64,000 bases of DNA from Geodermatophilus sabuli (GTDB lineage Bacteria > Actinomycetota > Actinomycetes > Mycobacteriales > Geodermatophilaceae), in assembly GCF_010686765.1 (NCBI RefSeq), contig NZ_JAAGWF010000005.1, positions 62,001 to 126,000 on the forward strand, given 5' to 3'. Numbering within the stretch: the first letter of the stretch is position 1; every line of letters begins with the position of its first letter. Shown here in pieces: positions 8,473-16,762 of the stretch. The translations under genes and the position numbers were made by a program. The notes beneath the pieces are model-generated. The model was not told where the DNA came from. It was given only the letters and a program-made list of their open reading frames with translations, and did no database searches.

Positions 8473-9251
8473 GCGCCGTGGCGGTGGCCGAGCCCGGGAC
8501 GCCCACCGTGCTCGGGCGCGCCGCGGCGGCGGAGTGGCTGCGGCTGCGCACCGTGCGGACGACGTGGTGGTGCCTGCTCGCCGCGGCGGTCACCATCGTC
8601 GGCATCGGGGTCATCGCCGCCGCCGACGAGGCCGAGGGCCCGGTGGGCCCCGGCAACCTGGTCGTGCCGTCGACGTTCGCCGGCGAGTACGGCGTGATGC
8701 TGGGGCAGTTCGCGCTGCTGGTGCTGGCTCTCCTGGCGGTCACCCAGGAGTACGCCAGTGGGTCGATCGGCCCGACCCTGCAGTGGACGCCGCGTCGCGG
8801 GGTCCTGCTGGCCGCCCGCGTCGTCGTCCCTGCCGGAGTGGCGACGGCCGTGGGCGTGCTGCTCGCGCTGGTCGCGGACGTCCTGGCGCTGCTGGCCGAT
8901 CCGGGTCTGGTGCTCCGGTTCGCCGACCTGGCCGACAGCCTGCCGCGGATCGCCGCGGTGCTGTTCGCGGGCAGCGTGCTGGCCGCCGGCGTCGGCCTGT
9001 TCCTGCGCAGCACGGCCGGAGCGCTGGCGACGGTGTTCCTGCTGCAGCTCGTCCTGCCGTTCCTGCTGCCGGCGTTCGGGGTGGGGTGGATGGCCGACCT
9101 CGGGGAGTTGCTGCCCGGCTCGGGCGCGATCTGGACGCTGCTCGGGGAGCCGGAGATGACGGCGGCCCAGGCGACGGCGCTGCTGGTCGGCTGGTCGGGG
9201 GTCGCCCTGCTGGCGGGCGGCCGGTCGCTGCTGCGCCGGGACGCCGGATAG
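8469..9251 (+). CDS. ABC transporter permease (ABC-2 type)
   Basis: A 260-residue membrane protein starting at a GTG that overlaps the ATPase stop by four bases. About six hydrophobic spans are visible: near 33-50, 75-92, 108-135, 152-170, 178-200 and 228-245. There is a cytosolic N-terminus (AAAAEWLRLRTVRTTWW) typical of the ABC-2 permeases partnering DrrA-like ATPases, and the intracellular TQEYASGSIGPTLQWTPRR motif common to this subfamily. It should assemble as a homodimer with two ATPase subunits to form an exporter. A strong hairpin begins six bases after the stop codon and probably ends the operon. Confidence 0.9.
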   Translation: MSAVAVAEPGTPTVLGRAAAAEWLRLRTVRTTWWCLLAAAVTIVGIGVIAAADEAEGPVGPGNLVVPSTFAGEYGVMLGQFALLVLALLAVTQEYASGSIGPTLQWTPRRGVLLAARVVVPAGVATAVGVLLALVADVLALLADPGLVLRFADLADSLPRIAAVLFAGSVLAAGVGLFLRSTAGALATVFLLQLVLPFLLPAFGVGWMADLGELLPGSGAIWTLLGEPEMTAAQATALLVGWSGVALLAGGRSLLRRDAG

Positions 9252-9256
9252 CTGCG

Positions 9257-9286
9257 GGAGCCGGCGCCCTCCCGGGCGTCGGCTCC
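9257..9286 (+). terminator. Hairpin terminator after the ABC exporter operon
   Basis: Thirteen-base arms (9257-9269 and 9274-9286) pair with one G-U wobble and a four-base TCCC loop, starting six bases after the permease stop. No T tract follows. The position and stability suggest a factor-assisted or hairpin-only terminator. Confidence 0.7.
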
Positions 9287-9365
9287 GCGCCCGCGTGGCT
9301 CCCGGCGCGGCGGTGGGCACGGCACGACCTGCGCGACGCCGACGTGGGCTACCTTTCCCGGCGCC

Positions 9366-12300
9366 ATGGCTGCTCCCGACTCCCCGGACGTCGCCGTCTC
9401 GGTGCTCGGCCCGCTGCGCGCGACGGTCGACGGCGAGCCGGCGGCGCTCGGCGGCCCGCGGCAGCGCTCGGTGCTCGCCCGGCTCGCGGTCGCAGGCGGT
9501 CACGTCGTCTCGACCGACCGGGTCATCGACGACCTGTGGGAGGGGGAGCCACCGCCCAAGGCGCTGGCGTCGCTGCAGGTGCACGTGTCGCACCTGCGCC
9601 GCGCGCTCGAGCCGGCTCGCGAGCGGCGGGCGGAGGCCTCGGTGCTGGTCAGCGCGCCCCCGGGGTACGCGCTGCGGCTGCCCCGCGGGTCGGTGGACGC
9701 CTGGCGGTTCGACGACCTGGTGGCGCTCGCGCAGGACGAGCCCGACCCGGCGGTCCGCCGGCGGCTGCTCGACGAGGCGCTGGCCTGCTGGTCCGGGCCG
9801 GCGTACGCCGAGGTCGCCGACGCGTCGTGGGCGGGTCCCGAGGTGGCGCGCCTGGACGAGCTCCGGCTGGTCGCGCGGGAGAGCCGGGCCGAGGCCGACC
9901 TCGAGCTGGGCAACGCGACCGCCGTCGTCCCCGGGCTGGAGCGGCTGTTGCACGACCACCCGGCCCGGGAGCGGCCGGTGCGGCTGCTGACCCTCGCGCT
10001 CTACCGCAGCGGCCGCCAGGGCGACGCGCTCGCGGTGCTGCGGCGGGCGCGCGAGCACCTGGCCGACGCGCTGGGCATCGACCCCGGCCGCGAGCTGCGC
10101 GAGCTCGAGGCCGCGGTGCTCGCCCACGACCCGTCGCTGGACCTGGCGCCCACCCGGGTCGCCGCTCCCCCGCGTCCCGCCGCTCCCGGACCGCCGGCAC
10201 CGCAGCGCTCGGTCGGCCGGGTGGCCGAGCTGCGGCTCCTCCTCGACGTCGCGGACGGCGCCCGCGCCGGTGCCTCCGTCGTCTGGGTCGCCGGCGAGGC
10301 AGGCGCCGGGAAGACGACGCTGGTCGAGGCCGCCGCCGACGAACTGCGCGGCCGCGGCTGGCGGGTGGCGTGGGGCCGCTGCCCCGAGGTGGACGGCGCC
10401 CCGCCGGCGTGGCCGTGGAGCGAGATCGTGCGCGCCCTGGACGGCGGCGACCTCGTCGAGGGCAGTGCGCCGAACGCCTTCTGGCTGTCCCGGTCGCTCG
10501 CCGAGCAGGTCCGGACGGCCACGCACCGCTCGCCGGTCGCGCTGGTGCTCGACGACGTGCACCGCGCCGACGAGCTGACCCTCCAGCTGCTGCGCCAGGT
10601 CGTCGACCAGCTGTCCGGCGATCCGGTGCTCGTCCTGGCGACGTTCCGCGACACCGAGGACGGCGACGCGCTCGCCGCCACCCGCGCGGCCCTGGCCGGC
10701 GCGAGCGCGCGGCACCTGTCGCTGACCGGGCTGGACGACGCCGGGGTCGCCGTCCTCGCCGCGGACCACGGCCTGGACGACGTCTCCCCGGACGTGATCG
10801 GCCTGCTGCGCGAGCGGACCGGCGGCAACCCGCTCTTCCTCCGCGAGCTCACGAAGCTGATCGTCGCCGAGGGCCGGGCGGCGGCGCGGACCAGCGTCCC
10901 GGCCGGCGTGCGGGAGGTGCTGCGGCGGCGGGTCGGCCGGTTGCCCGGGCCCGCCGTCACCGCGCTGCGGCAGGCGGCGGTGCTGGGCCGGGACGTCGAC
11001 GTCGACCTGCTGGCCGCCGTCGCCGGCCGGGATCCCGACGAGCTGCTCGACGCCCTGGAGACCGCGGTGCTGGCCGGGCTGCTCGACGAGCCGGCGCCGG
11101 GGCGGGTGCGGTTCACCCACGCGCTGGTCCGCGACACCCTCTACGAGGACACCCCGCTGATGCGCCGGGCGCGCGTGCACGCCGCGGCGCTGTCGGTGCT
11201 GGAGGCGCAGGGCGGCGCGGACGCCGCGACGCTGGCCCACCACGCCGTCGCCTCGGCCTCCCCGTCGACCGCCGCCGACGCCGTCCGGTACGTGGTCGCC
11301 GCCGCGCGCGAGGCCGAGCAGCTCGGCGCGCACGCCGACGCCGCCCGCCAGTGGGCGAGCGCGCTGCGGATGCACGAGCTGGCCGGTGCGCGGTCCGGCG
11401 GTGACGAGGCGCTGGTCGCGCTGCTGCTGCCGTCGATCTCGGCGCACGCCCGCAGCGGCAACGCCGTCGTCGCCCGCGAGCAGCAGCGGCTCGCGGTGCG
11501 GGCCGCCGCCCGGCTGGGCCGCCGCGACCTGCACGTCGCCGCGCTGGCCGAGTGGGACGCGCCGCTGGTGTGGACCGTCCGCGACGACGGCGCGCAGGAC
11601 CCCGAGCTGCTCGAGCCACTGGTCGCGCTGCTGGAGACCCCCGCCGGCGAGGACCTGCCGGACGAGGTCCGCGCGCGGCTCTGGGTGGCGCTGTTCCGCG
11701 AGGTGGAGGGGGTGGACGACGCCCGCTCGGAGCGGGCGAGCGCGGAGGCGCTCGCGCTGGCACGACGGGTGCCGTCGGACCCGCGGCTGCTGTGCGCGGC
11801 GCTCAACGCGCGCGCCTACGCCGCGCTCGGCCCCGACCTGGCCGGCCAGCGGGAGGCGCTCGCCGAGGAGCTGCGCGCAGTGGCGAACGCGGCCGGTGCG
11901 ACCGACCACGAGGCGGTGGCGCACTGGCTGCTGTTCCTCGCGGCGTCGGCCCGCACCGATCTGGTCGCGTCACGGCAGCACGGCGACCAAGCGCTGGCCC
12001 TGTCCGGCAGCGGCCAACTGGGGCACGTGCTCGGTGCGTTGGCCATCCACTCGGGCGCCCTGCTGGTGCTGGCCGGGCGGGTCGACGAGGGGTTGGCGCG
12101 CTACGAGGAGGTCGCCACCCGGCTGGTCGAGACAGGGCAGACCAACGGCGGGCTGATGGCGATGATCGGCCGCTTCGTCGCCGGCTTCGCACAGGGCGAC
12201 CTCTCGCCGTCGGTGCCCGACTTCGAGTGGCTGGCCGCCGCGATGCCAGGGGCCTTGGGCGACGCCGTCGTCCTCACGTTCCTCGACGCCGGGCGGGACG

Positions 12301-12620
12301 ACGACGCGCGGGCGGTGTGGGCGATCCGCCGTCCGATCGCGCGCGACTACTACTGGCTGGTGACCACGACGCTCCGGGCGCACGCGGCCGCCCGGCTCGG
12401 CGACGTCCCGGTCGCGACCCGGGCGCGGGACGAGCTGCTCCCGTGGGCCGGACGGATCGCCGGGCTCGACTCGGGGACCCTCATCGCCGGCCCGGTCGAC
12501 GACGCGCTGGCCGCCGTGGCCGACCTGCTCGGGGACGCCGCGGGGGGCGAGGCACACCGGCGGGACGCGGCCGGGGTCCGGCGGCGGCTCGCGGCCGAGC
12601 TGGCCGCCGTCGGACTCTGA
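9366..12620 (+). CDS. BTAD (SARP-like) transcriptional regulator with AAA/STAND ATPase domain
   Basis: A 1084-residue regulator. Residues about 9-95 form an OmpR-type winged helix (VSVLGPLRATVDGEPAALGG, then SLQVHVSHLRRAL). Residues about 100-250 are the bacterial transcriptional activator domain. An ATPase follows with Walker A GEAGAGKTT near residue 310 and Walker B VALVLDDVH near 390, then a long Ala-rich helical-repeat (TPR-like) region to the end. This is the AfsR/large-SARP layout, in which the ATPase and repeats act as an effector-gated switch for the DNA-binding head. It stands alone, 114 bases after the ABC operon and convergent with the hemerythrin gene with only four bases between stops. 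The target genes are unknown. Confidence 0.88.
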   Translation: MAAPDSPDVAVSVLGPLRATVDGEPAALGGPRQRSVLARLAVAGGHVVSTDRVIDDLWEGEPPPKALASLQVHVSHLRRALEPARERRAEASVLVSAPPGYALRLPRGSVDAWRFDDLVALAQDEPDPAVRRRLLDEALACWSGPAYAEVADASWAGPEVARLDELRLVARESRAEADLELGNATAVVPGLERLLHDHPARERPVRLLTLALYRSGRQGDALAVLRRAREHLADALGIDPGRELRELEAAVLAHDPSLDLAPTRVAAPPRPAAPGPPAPQRSVGRVAELRLLLDVADGARAGASVVWVAGEAGAGKTTLVEAAADELRGRGWRVAWGRCPEVDGAPPAWPWSEIVRALDGGDLVEGSAPNAFWLSRSLAEQVRTATHRSPVALVLDDVHRADELTLQLLRQVVDQLSGDPVLVLATFRDTEDGDALAATRAALAGASARHLSLTGLDDAGVAVLAADHGLDDVSPDVIGLLRERTGGNPLFLRELTKLIVAEGRAAARTSVPAGVREVLRRRVGRLPGPAVTALRQAAVLGRDVDVDLLAAVAGRDPDELLDALETAVLAGLLDEPAPGRVRFTHALVRDTLYEDTPLMRRARVHAAALSVLEAQGGADAATLAHHAVASASPSTAADAVRYVVAAAREAEQLGAHADAARQWASALRMHELAGARSGGDEALVALLLPSISAHARSGNAVVAREQQRLAVRAAARLGRRDLHVAALAEWDAPLVWTVRDDGAQDPELLEPLVALLETPAGEDLPDEVRARLWVALFREVEGVDDARSERASAEALALARRVPSDPRLLCAALNARAYAALGPDLAGQREALAEELRAVANAAGATDHEAVAHWLLFLAASARTDLVASRQHGDQALALSGSGQLGHVLGALAIHSGALLVLAGRVDEGLARYEEVATRLVETGQTNGGLMAMIGRFVAGFAQGDLSPSVPDFEWLAAAMPGALGDAVVLTFLDAGRDDDARAVWAIRRPIARDYYWLVTTTLRAHAAARLGDVPVATRARDELLPWAGRIAGLDSGTLIAGPVDDALAAVADLLGDAAGGEAHRRDAAGVRRRLAAELAAVGL

Positions 12621-12624
12621 CCGG

Positions 12625-13299
12625 TCACCCCTCGAAGACGCGGCGCTGCCGCCGGCGGAAGGGAGGCACGAGCAGCGCCAGCATCAGGCGGAGCACGAGC
12701 CCGCCCTCGGCGGCGAGCGCCCGGTACTCCTCGGGCGTCGTCTCGTCGACCACGCGCGGCGCCTCGAAGGAGAGCTTCGCGCGCTTGCGGATCGTGCCCT
12801 CGACGCGGTTCCAGTCCTGGACCGAGACGTACTCCTCGATGGCGGGGAGGACCGCGGCCTCCTCGTCGGTGATGTGCTCGACGAGGGTGTCCCGGAGATC
12901 CGCCAGCTCGACGGCGAGCGCGGTGGCGGCGTCCTCCGAGGCTGGCCGGGCGGCGAAGGCGGCCGCCGCGGCGCGGACGCGGGAGAGCAGCGGGTCGAGG
13001 GCGGCGTGGTCGTCGCTGAGCTCGGTGAGGTCGACGTGCGGGCCGGCCGACGCGGCGAGCACCGGCCACAGGACGTCGTCCTCGGCCGAGTGGTGGTGGT
13101 GGATCGAGTCGCAGTAGTCGGCGACGTATCCGGCGATGGCGGCGCCGCGGGCGGCGTCGGCGGTGGTGGCCGTCGCGGCGAGCCTCTCGGCGAGCGCCGT
13201 GAGCCGGCGGGCGTCGCGCAGCATCACGCGGTGGGCCAGGCGCATGCCGATGGTGTCGGGGCGCGGGTCGCCCTCGGTGCGCGGGGTGACAGTGGTCAT
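12625..13299 (-). CDS. Hemerythrin-like (HHE) domain protein
   Basis: A 224-residue protein with an HHE cation-binding four-helix bundle (PF01814). Candidate iron ligands are in MRLAHRVMLRDA, DSIHHHHSAEDDVLW, LSDDHAALD and LVEHITDEEAAVLP. The C-terminal segment (about 150-224) extends beyond the bundle and ends in a basic tail (RRRQRRVFEG). Such proteins bind a di-iron site and act in oxygen, nitric oxide or oxidative-stress sensing. The start at 13299 follows AGGA at good distance; an upstream in-frame start at 13437 has none. It is divergent from a membrane-protein gene across a shared 170-base region. Confidence 0.87.
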   Translation of the reverse strand: MTTVTPRTEGDPRPDTIGMRLAHRVMLRDARRLTALAERLAATATTADAARGAAIAGYVADYCDSIHHHHSAEDDVLWPVLAASAGPHVDLTELSDDHAALDPLLSRVRAAAAAFAARPASEDAATALAVELADLRDTLVEHITDEEAAVLPAIEEYVSVQDWNRVEGTIRKRAKLSFEAPRVVDETTPEEYRALAAEGGLVLRLMLALLVPPFRRRQRRVFEG

Positions 13300-13469
13300 C
13301 GGTGGTTCCTCTCGGGTCGTCTGCTGGCGCCGGAGACGCTGCGCTCCGCCGCTTTCCGCCCGCTTGTCGCGGGAGGGCAGGTGGACGACAAGAGCGCGGT
13401 AAGCGGACGCCGCCACGGTTCTGGCCGAACCGGTCACCGAGGCCGGGCACCGACCAGAACGAGGACGAG

Positions 13470-14093
13470 ATGACCACGCTGTCCGACCGCCCGACCCTCT
13501 CCACCCCGGCGCCGGCCGACCACCGCCCGAGCACGCAGGTCCGCGCCCTGTCCGTCGTCGCCGGCGGCACGCTGTTCGCCGTCGGCAACCTGCTCCACCC
13601 GCTGACGCACGACGAGACCGCGCACCAGTCGCCGACCTGGGTCGTCGCGCACGTCGTCTTCGCGATCGGCGCGCTGCTGATCGCGGCCGGGATGACCGTG
13701 CTGACCCGCCGGTTCGCCGCCTCTCGCACCGGGCTCGTCGGGCTCGGCATCACCTGGCTCGGGATGGTGCTGATCCCCGGCGGGGCACTGATGGAGGCCT
13801 ACGTGCGGCCGCTGATGGACCACCACGGCTTCATGGCGATCGAGGAGGCGACGCTCGGGTTCACCATGCTCGCCGGCACGTCGAACCTGGTCGGCCCGGC
13901 GCTTATCGCGATCGCGGCGATCCGCAACAGGCTGCTGCCGCTGTGGGTGGCCCTGGCCATCCCCGGCATCACGGTGGGGGCGCTGCTCTACCCGGTGCTG
14001 CCCAAGGAGGGCTACGGGATCATCCCGGGCACGGTGCTCTTCGGGATCGGCATCGCCGCGGCTGGCTGGCTGTCCCGGTCGCCGCGCGACTGA
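13470..14093 (+). CDS. Polytopic membrane protein of unknown function
   Basis: A 207-residue protein with about six hydrophobic spans after a 30-residue polar N-terminus. Visible spans include VVAGGTLFAVGNLL, VVAHVVFAIGALLIAAGMTV, GLGITWLGMVLIPGGALMEA, LVGPALIAIAAIRN, WVALAIPGITVGALL and VLFGIGIAAAGWL. GAGGACGAG provides a ribosome site before the ATG at 13470. I do not recognise the family with confidence; it resembles small actinobacterial DUF4386-like or DoxX-like membrane proteins in size and spacing only. It is divergent from the hemerythrin gene, so the two may share control, perhaps in redox stress. Confidence 0.75.
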   Translation: MTTLSDRPTLSTPAPADHRPSTQVRALSVVAGGTLFAVGNLLHPLTHDETAHQSPTWVVAHVVFAIGALLIAAGMTVLTRRFAASRTGLVGLGITWLGMVLIPGGALMEAYVRPLMDHHGFMAIEEATLGFTMLAGTSNLVGPALIAIAAIRNRLLPLWVALAIPGITVGALLYPVLPKEGYGIIPGTVLFGIGIAAAGWLSRSPRD

Positions 14094-14122
14094 GCCGGCC
14101 CGGGGGTGACGTCGTCGGGCGG

Positions 14123-15778
14123 TCACACCGCGAGCAGGCGGTGCACGAACTGGATCGCGATCGAGCCCTCGCCGACGGCGGACGCCACGCGCTTCACCGA
14201 GCCGTGCCGGACGTCGCCGGCCGCGAGCACCCCCGGGACGCTGGTCTCGAGCGCCATCGGGCGCCGGCCGAGCGCGGCGAGCGCGCCGTCGCTCAGCTCC
14301 GAGCCGGTGACGACGAAGCCGGCTGGATCGCGCTCGATGGTCGCGGGCAGCCACTCGGTGTGCGGCATGGCCCCGATCATGAGGAAGAGCGCGTAGGCGC
14401 CGACCGTCTCCAGCCCGCCGTCCCTCCGGCTCCGCAGGACGAGGTGGTCCAGCCAGCCGTCGCCGCCGCCGTCGACGACCTCGGTGCCCGTCCGGACCTC
14501 GATGTTCGGCGCCTCCTCGACCTGGCGGACGAGGTAGTGCGACATCCCGGCCTCGAGCGTCGCGGCCCGCACCACGAGGGTGACCCGCTTGGCGTAGTGG
14601 GCCAGGTGGATCGCGGCCTGCCCGGCGGAGTTGGCGCCGCCGACGATGTAGACGTCCTCGCCCGACACCAGTGGTGCCTCCGAGGCGGCGGCGCCGTAGA
14701 AGACGCCGGCGCCGTGCAGCGCCTCGAGCGGCTCGATGCCCAGGCGGCGGTAGCTCGCACCGGTCGCCAGGACGACGGCCCGGGCCCGCACCACCCCGCC
14801 GGTGTGGATGCCGACGACGAGGTCGTCGTCCTCCCGGGTGAGGTCGGTGACCTGCTGCATGAACGCGAACCGCGCTCCGAACACCCAGGCCTGCTGGTAG
14901 GCGCGGCGGGCGAGGTCGGCGCCGGTGACCCCGCGCGGGAAGCCGAGGTAGTTGCGGATCGACGAGCTGGACGTGGCCTGGCCGCCGATGCTGCCCGAGT
15001 CGATGACCACGGTGCGCAGGCCCTCGGAGGCGCCGTAGACGCCCGCGGAGAGGCCGGCCGGTCCGCAGCCGACGATCACCAGGTCGTAGCGCTCGCCCGA
15101 GGGGTCGATCGGTGCGCCCGCGAACCGGGCGATGTCGGCGTCGGTGGGGTCCTCCATGACGCCGCCGGTGGGCATGACCAGCAGCGGGAGCCGCGGCTCG
15201 CCGACGTCGGCGAGGAGGGCGCGGCCCTCGTCGGACTCGGCCAGGCAGAAGCGGTGCGGCATGGCGCAGCGGCCGAGCACCTCGCGCAGCTCGAAGGCCC
15301 GACCCGACCAGGTCTCGCCGATGACGTCGATGGTGTGCGGGGCGCGGCGCCGGGCCTCGGCCCAGGCGAGGAGGAAGGTCGAGATCGCCTGGTGGAACTG
15401 CTCGTCGGGCGGCGGCGCGGGCCGCACGACGTAGTGGTCGATGCGCCCGCGGGCGATGGCCTTGAAGATGGCGTCGCCGGTGTCCGGATCGCCGAGGTGG
15501 TTCCAGCCGATGAGCAGGGCGCGCTCGGCGTGCGGGAAGAGGCGGCCCACCTCACCGAGGAACTCCGTCCCGGGTGCGCCGTCGAGCTCCTCGCCCGCGA
15601 GGACCAGGGCGACCTCCTCGCCGGCGGCGGCCAGCTCGTCGAGGGTGGTCCGCGCCTGGGTGGTGCTGCCCTGGGTGCAGATGCGGTAGTCGAGCGCGTA
15701 CCGGGTGCGCAGCTCCCGCTCGACGGCCGCGAGCAGGGCGGGATCGTCGTCGACGGCGACGATCAGGGGGAGGTCCAT
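14123..15778 (-). CDS. Fused response-regulator / glutaredoxin-like / thioredoxin-reductase-like flavoprotein
   Basis: A 551-residue three-module protein. Residues 1-125 resemble a receiver domain (LIVAVDDDPALLAAVERELR), but the expected phospho-site segment reads VALVLAGEELDG and has no clear Asp, so phosphorylation is doubtful. Residues about 165-235 are glutaredoxin-like (TIDVIGETWSGRAFELREVL). Residues about 236-551 are an FAD/NAD(P) pyridine-nucleotide oxidoreductase with GCGPAGLSAG, GGANSAGQAA and a C-terminal FAD motif VPGVLAAGDVR. The redox CXXC of thioredoxin reductase is replaced by YGAAASEA, so it cannot reduce thioredoxin in the usual way. The start at 15778 (MDLPLIVA) is chosen over an upstream GTG. 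The architecture is annotated in other actinobacteria as 'fused response regulator/thioredoxin-disulfide reductase'. Confidence 0.88.
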   Translation of the reverse strand: MDLPLIVAVDDDPALLAAVERELRTRYALDYRICTQGSTTQARTTLDELAAAGEEVALVLAGEELDGAPGTEFLGEVGRLFPHAERALLIGWNHLGDPDTGDAIFKAIARGRIDHYVVRPAPPPDEQFHQAISTFLLAWAEARRRAPHTIDVIGETWSGRAFELREVLGRCAMPHRFCLAESDEGRALLADVGEPRLPLLVMPTGGVMEDPTDADIARFAGAPIDPSGERYDLVIVGCGPAGLSAGVYGASEGLRTVVIDSGSIGGQATSSSSIRNYLGFPRGVTGADLARRAYQQAWVFGARFAFMQQVTDLTREDDDLVVGIHTGGVVRARAVVLATGASYRRLGIEPLEALHGAGVFYGAAASEAPLVSGEDVYIVGGANSAGQAAIHLAHYAKRVTLVVRAATLEAGMSHYLVRQVEEAPNIEVRTGTEVVDGGGDGWLDHLVLRSRRDGGLETVGAYALFLMIGAMPHTEWLPATIERDPAGFVVTGSELSDGALAALGRRPMALETSVPGVLAAGDVRHGSVKRVASAVGEGSIAIQFVHRLLAV

Positions 15779-15908
15779 GGCAGCTCCGGGGCATCGGCAG
15801 CAGACAGCCCCGTGACCCGGCGATCGTAGGGAGGGTGACCCGGCCTGCCAAGGCCGATGCGGCCCCTCCGAGGTGAGCCCGCCGAGCCCGGCCTGGTAGG
15901 ACGGCGTC

Positions 15909-16430
15909 GTGCCTCCTCCCCCACCGGTCCTGCTGCTGGACGTCGACGGCGTGCTCAACGCCGTCGGCTCACGCCTGCCGGAAGGCTGGCGGCGCGGGAC
16001 CTACAACGGCTACGTCCTGTCGTGGGACCCGACCGTCGTCGCCCGGCTGCGCGAGCTGCACGAGTCCGGCCGGGTGGAGCTCCAGTGGCTGACCACGTGG
16101 ACGGAGAAGGCCGACCAGCTGCTGGCCGAGCCCATGGGCCTCCCCCGGGGCCTGCGGACCCACAGCCGGGACGACATGGTCTCCACCGGCTTCGGGGGTT
16201 CCTTCGGCGGCCTCGCCGGCTGGTGGAAGCTGGCCGCCGCGCGGGCGGTGGCCGAGGCCGAGCCCGGCCGGCGCATCGTGTGGATCGACGACGACCTCGC
16301 CGACCAGGCCGAGGACACCAGCGAGTGGCTGGCCGCGAACGGCCACGTGCTGGTCGTGGCCCCCGACCTCGAGACGGGCCTGACCCACGCCGAGCTGGAC
16401 CGGGTGGAGGCCTGGCTCGCGTCGCCCTGA
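15909..16430 (+). CDS. HAD-superfamily protein (HAD_18 type)
   Basis: A 173-residue protein with HAD motif I LLLDVDGVLN (nucleophile Asp11, Asp13), a middle motif QWLTTWTEKA containing the Thr of motif II, and motif IV WIDDDLAD near residue 124. The compact size and WLTTW pattern match the HAD_18 family (Swiss-army-knife RNA-repair-like HADs), usually annotated as HAD domain-containing proteins in actinobacteria. It is probably a small phosphatase of unknown substrate. The start is a GTG at 15909. It is divergent from the flavoprotein gene and convergent with a small minus-strand gene 19 bases away. Confidence 0.8.
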   Translation: MPPPPPVLLLDVDGVLNAVGSRLPEGWRRGTYNGYVLSWDPTVVARLRELHESGRVELQWLTTWTEKADQLLAEPMGLPRGLRTHSRDDMVSTGFGGSFGGLAGWWKLAAARAVAEAEPGRRIVWIDDDLADQAEDTSEWLAANGHVLVVAPDLETGLTHAELDRVEAWLASP

Positions 16431-16449
16431 CTCTGGGTGGACCCGGCGG

Positions 16450-16617
16450 TCAGCGCGCCCGGTCGCTGCCGCGCTGCGGCACGGGGGTCGGCCGGCGCTG
16501 CTGGAAGCCGGGGTCGAACCGCTGGGTGGCCTCGACCTCGTCGCTGTCGGGGGCGGCGTGCCGCCCGGCCTGGGGCAGCGTGAACTCCGCCGTCTGGTCG
16601 AGCAGGTGCTTGGTCAC
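16450..16617 (-). CDS. Small hypothetical protein, 55 aa
   Basis: GTG at 16617 is preceded by GGAGGG at eight bases, a strong site that singles out this short frame over a longer one reaching 16782. The product (MTKHLLDQTAEFTLPQAGR...) is polar and Pro/Arg-rich, with no membrane span and no recognised domain. It lies in the gap between the HAD gene and the DUF3048 gene. The ribosome site is the main support. Confidence 0.45.
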   Translation of the reverse strand: MTKHLLDQTAEFTLPQAGRHAAPDSDEVEATQRFDPGFQQRRPTPVPQRGSDRAR

Positions 16618-16762
16618 TTCCGGGTCCCTCCGTGGTGGTTGCCCGGCCAGCGTAAGCAGGGCGACGACTCCCGGCGGGTTCGACGGGGAAGCCGGGGCGT
16701 CTGTGACCAGCGGGACGTGCGGGGTGGTGTCAGTGCGGCGCGCGCCCGTGCCACCGCCGTCG

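Noticed and set aside
8394..11924. Very long minus-strand open frame opposite the ABC permease and BTAD regulator genes
   Set aside because: The product is Arg/Gln/His-rich without domains, has no ribosome site and lies antisense to two well-supported genes. High-GC third positions create such frames.
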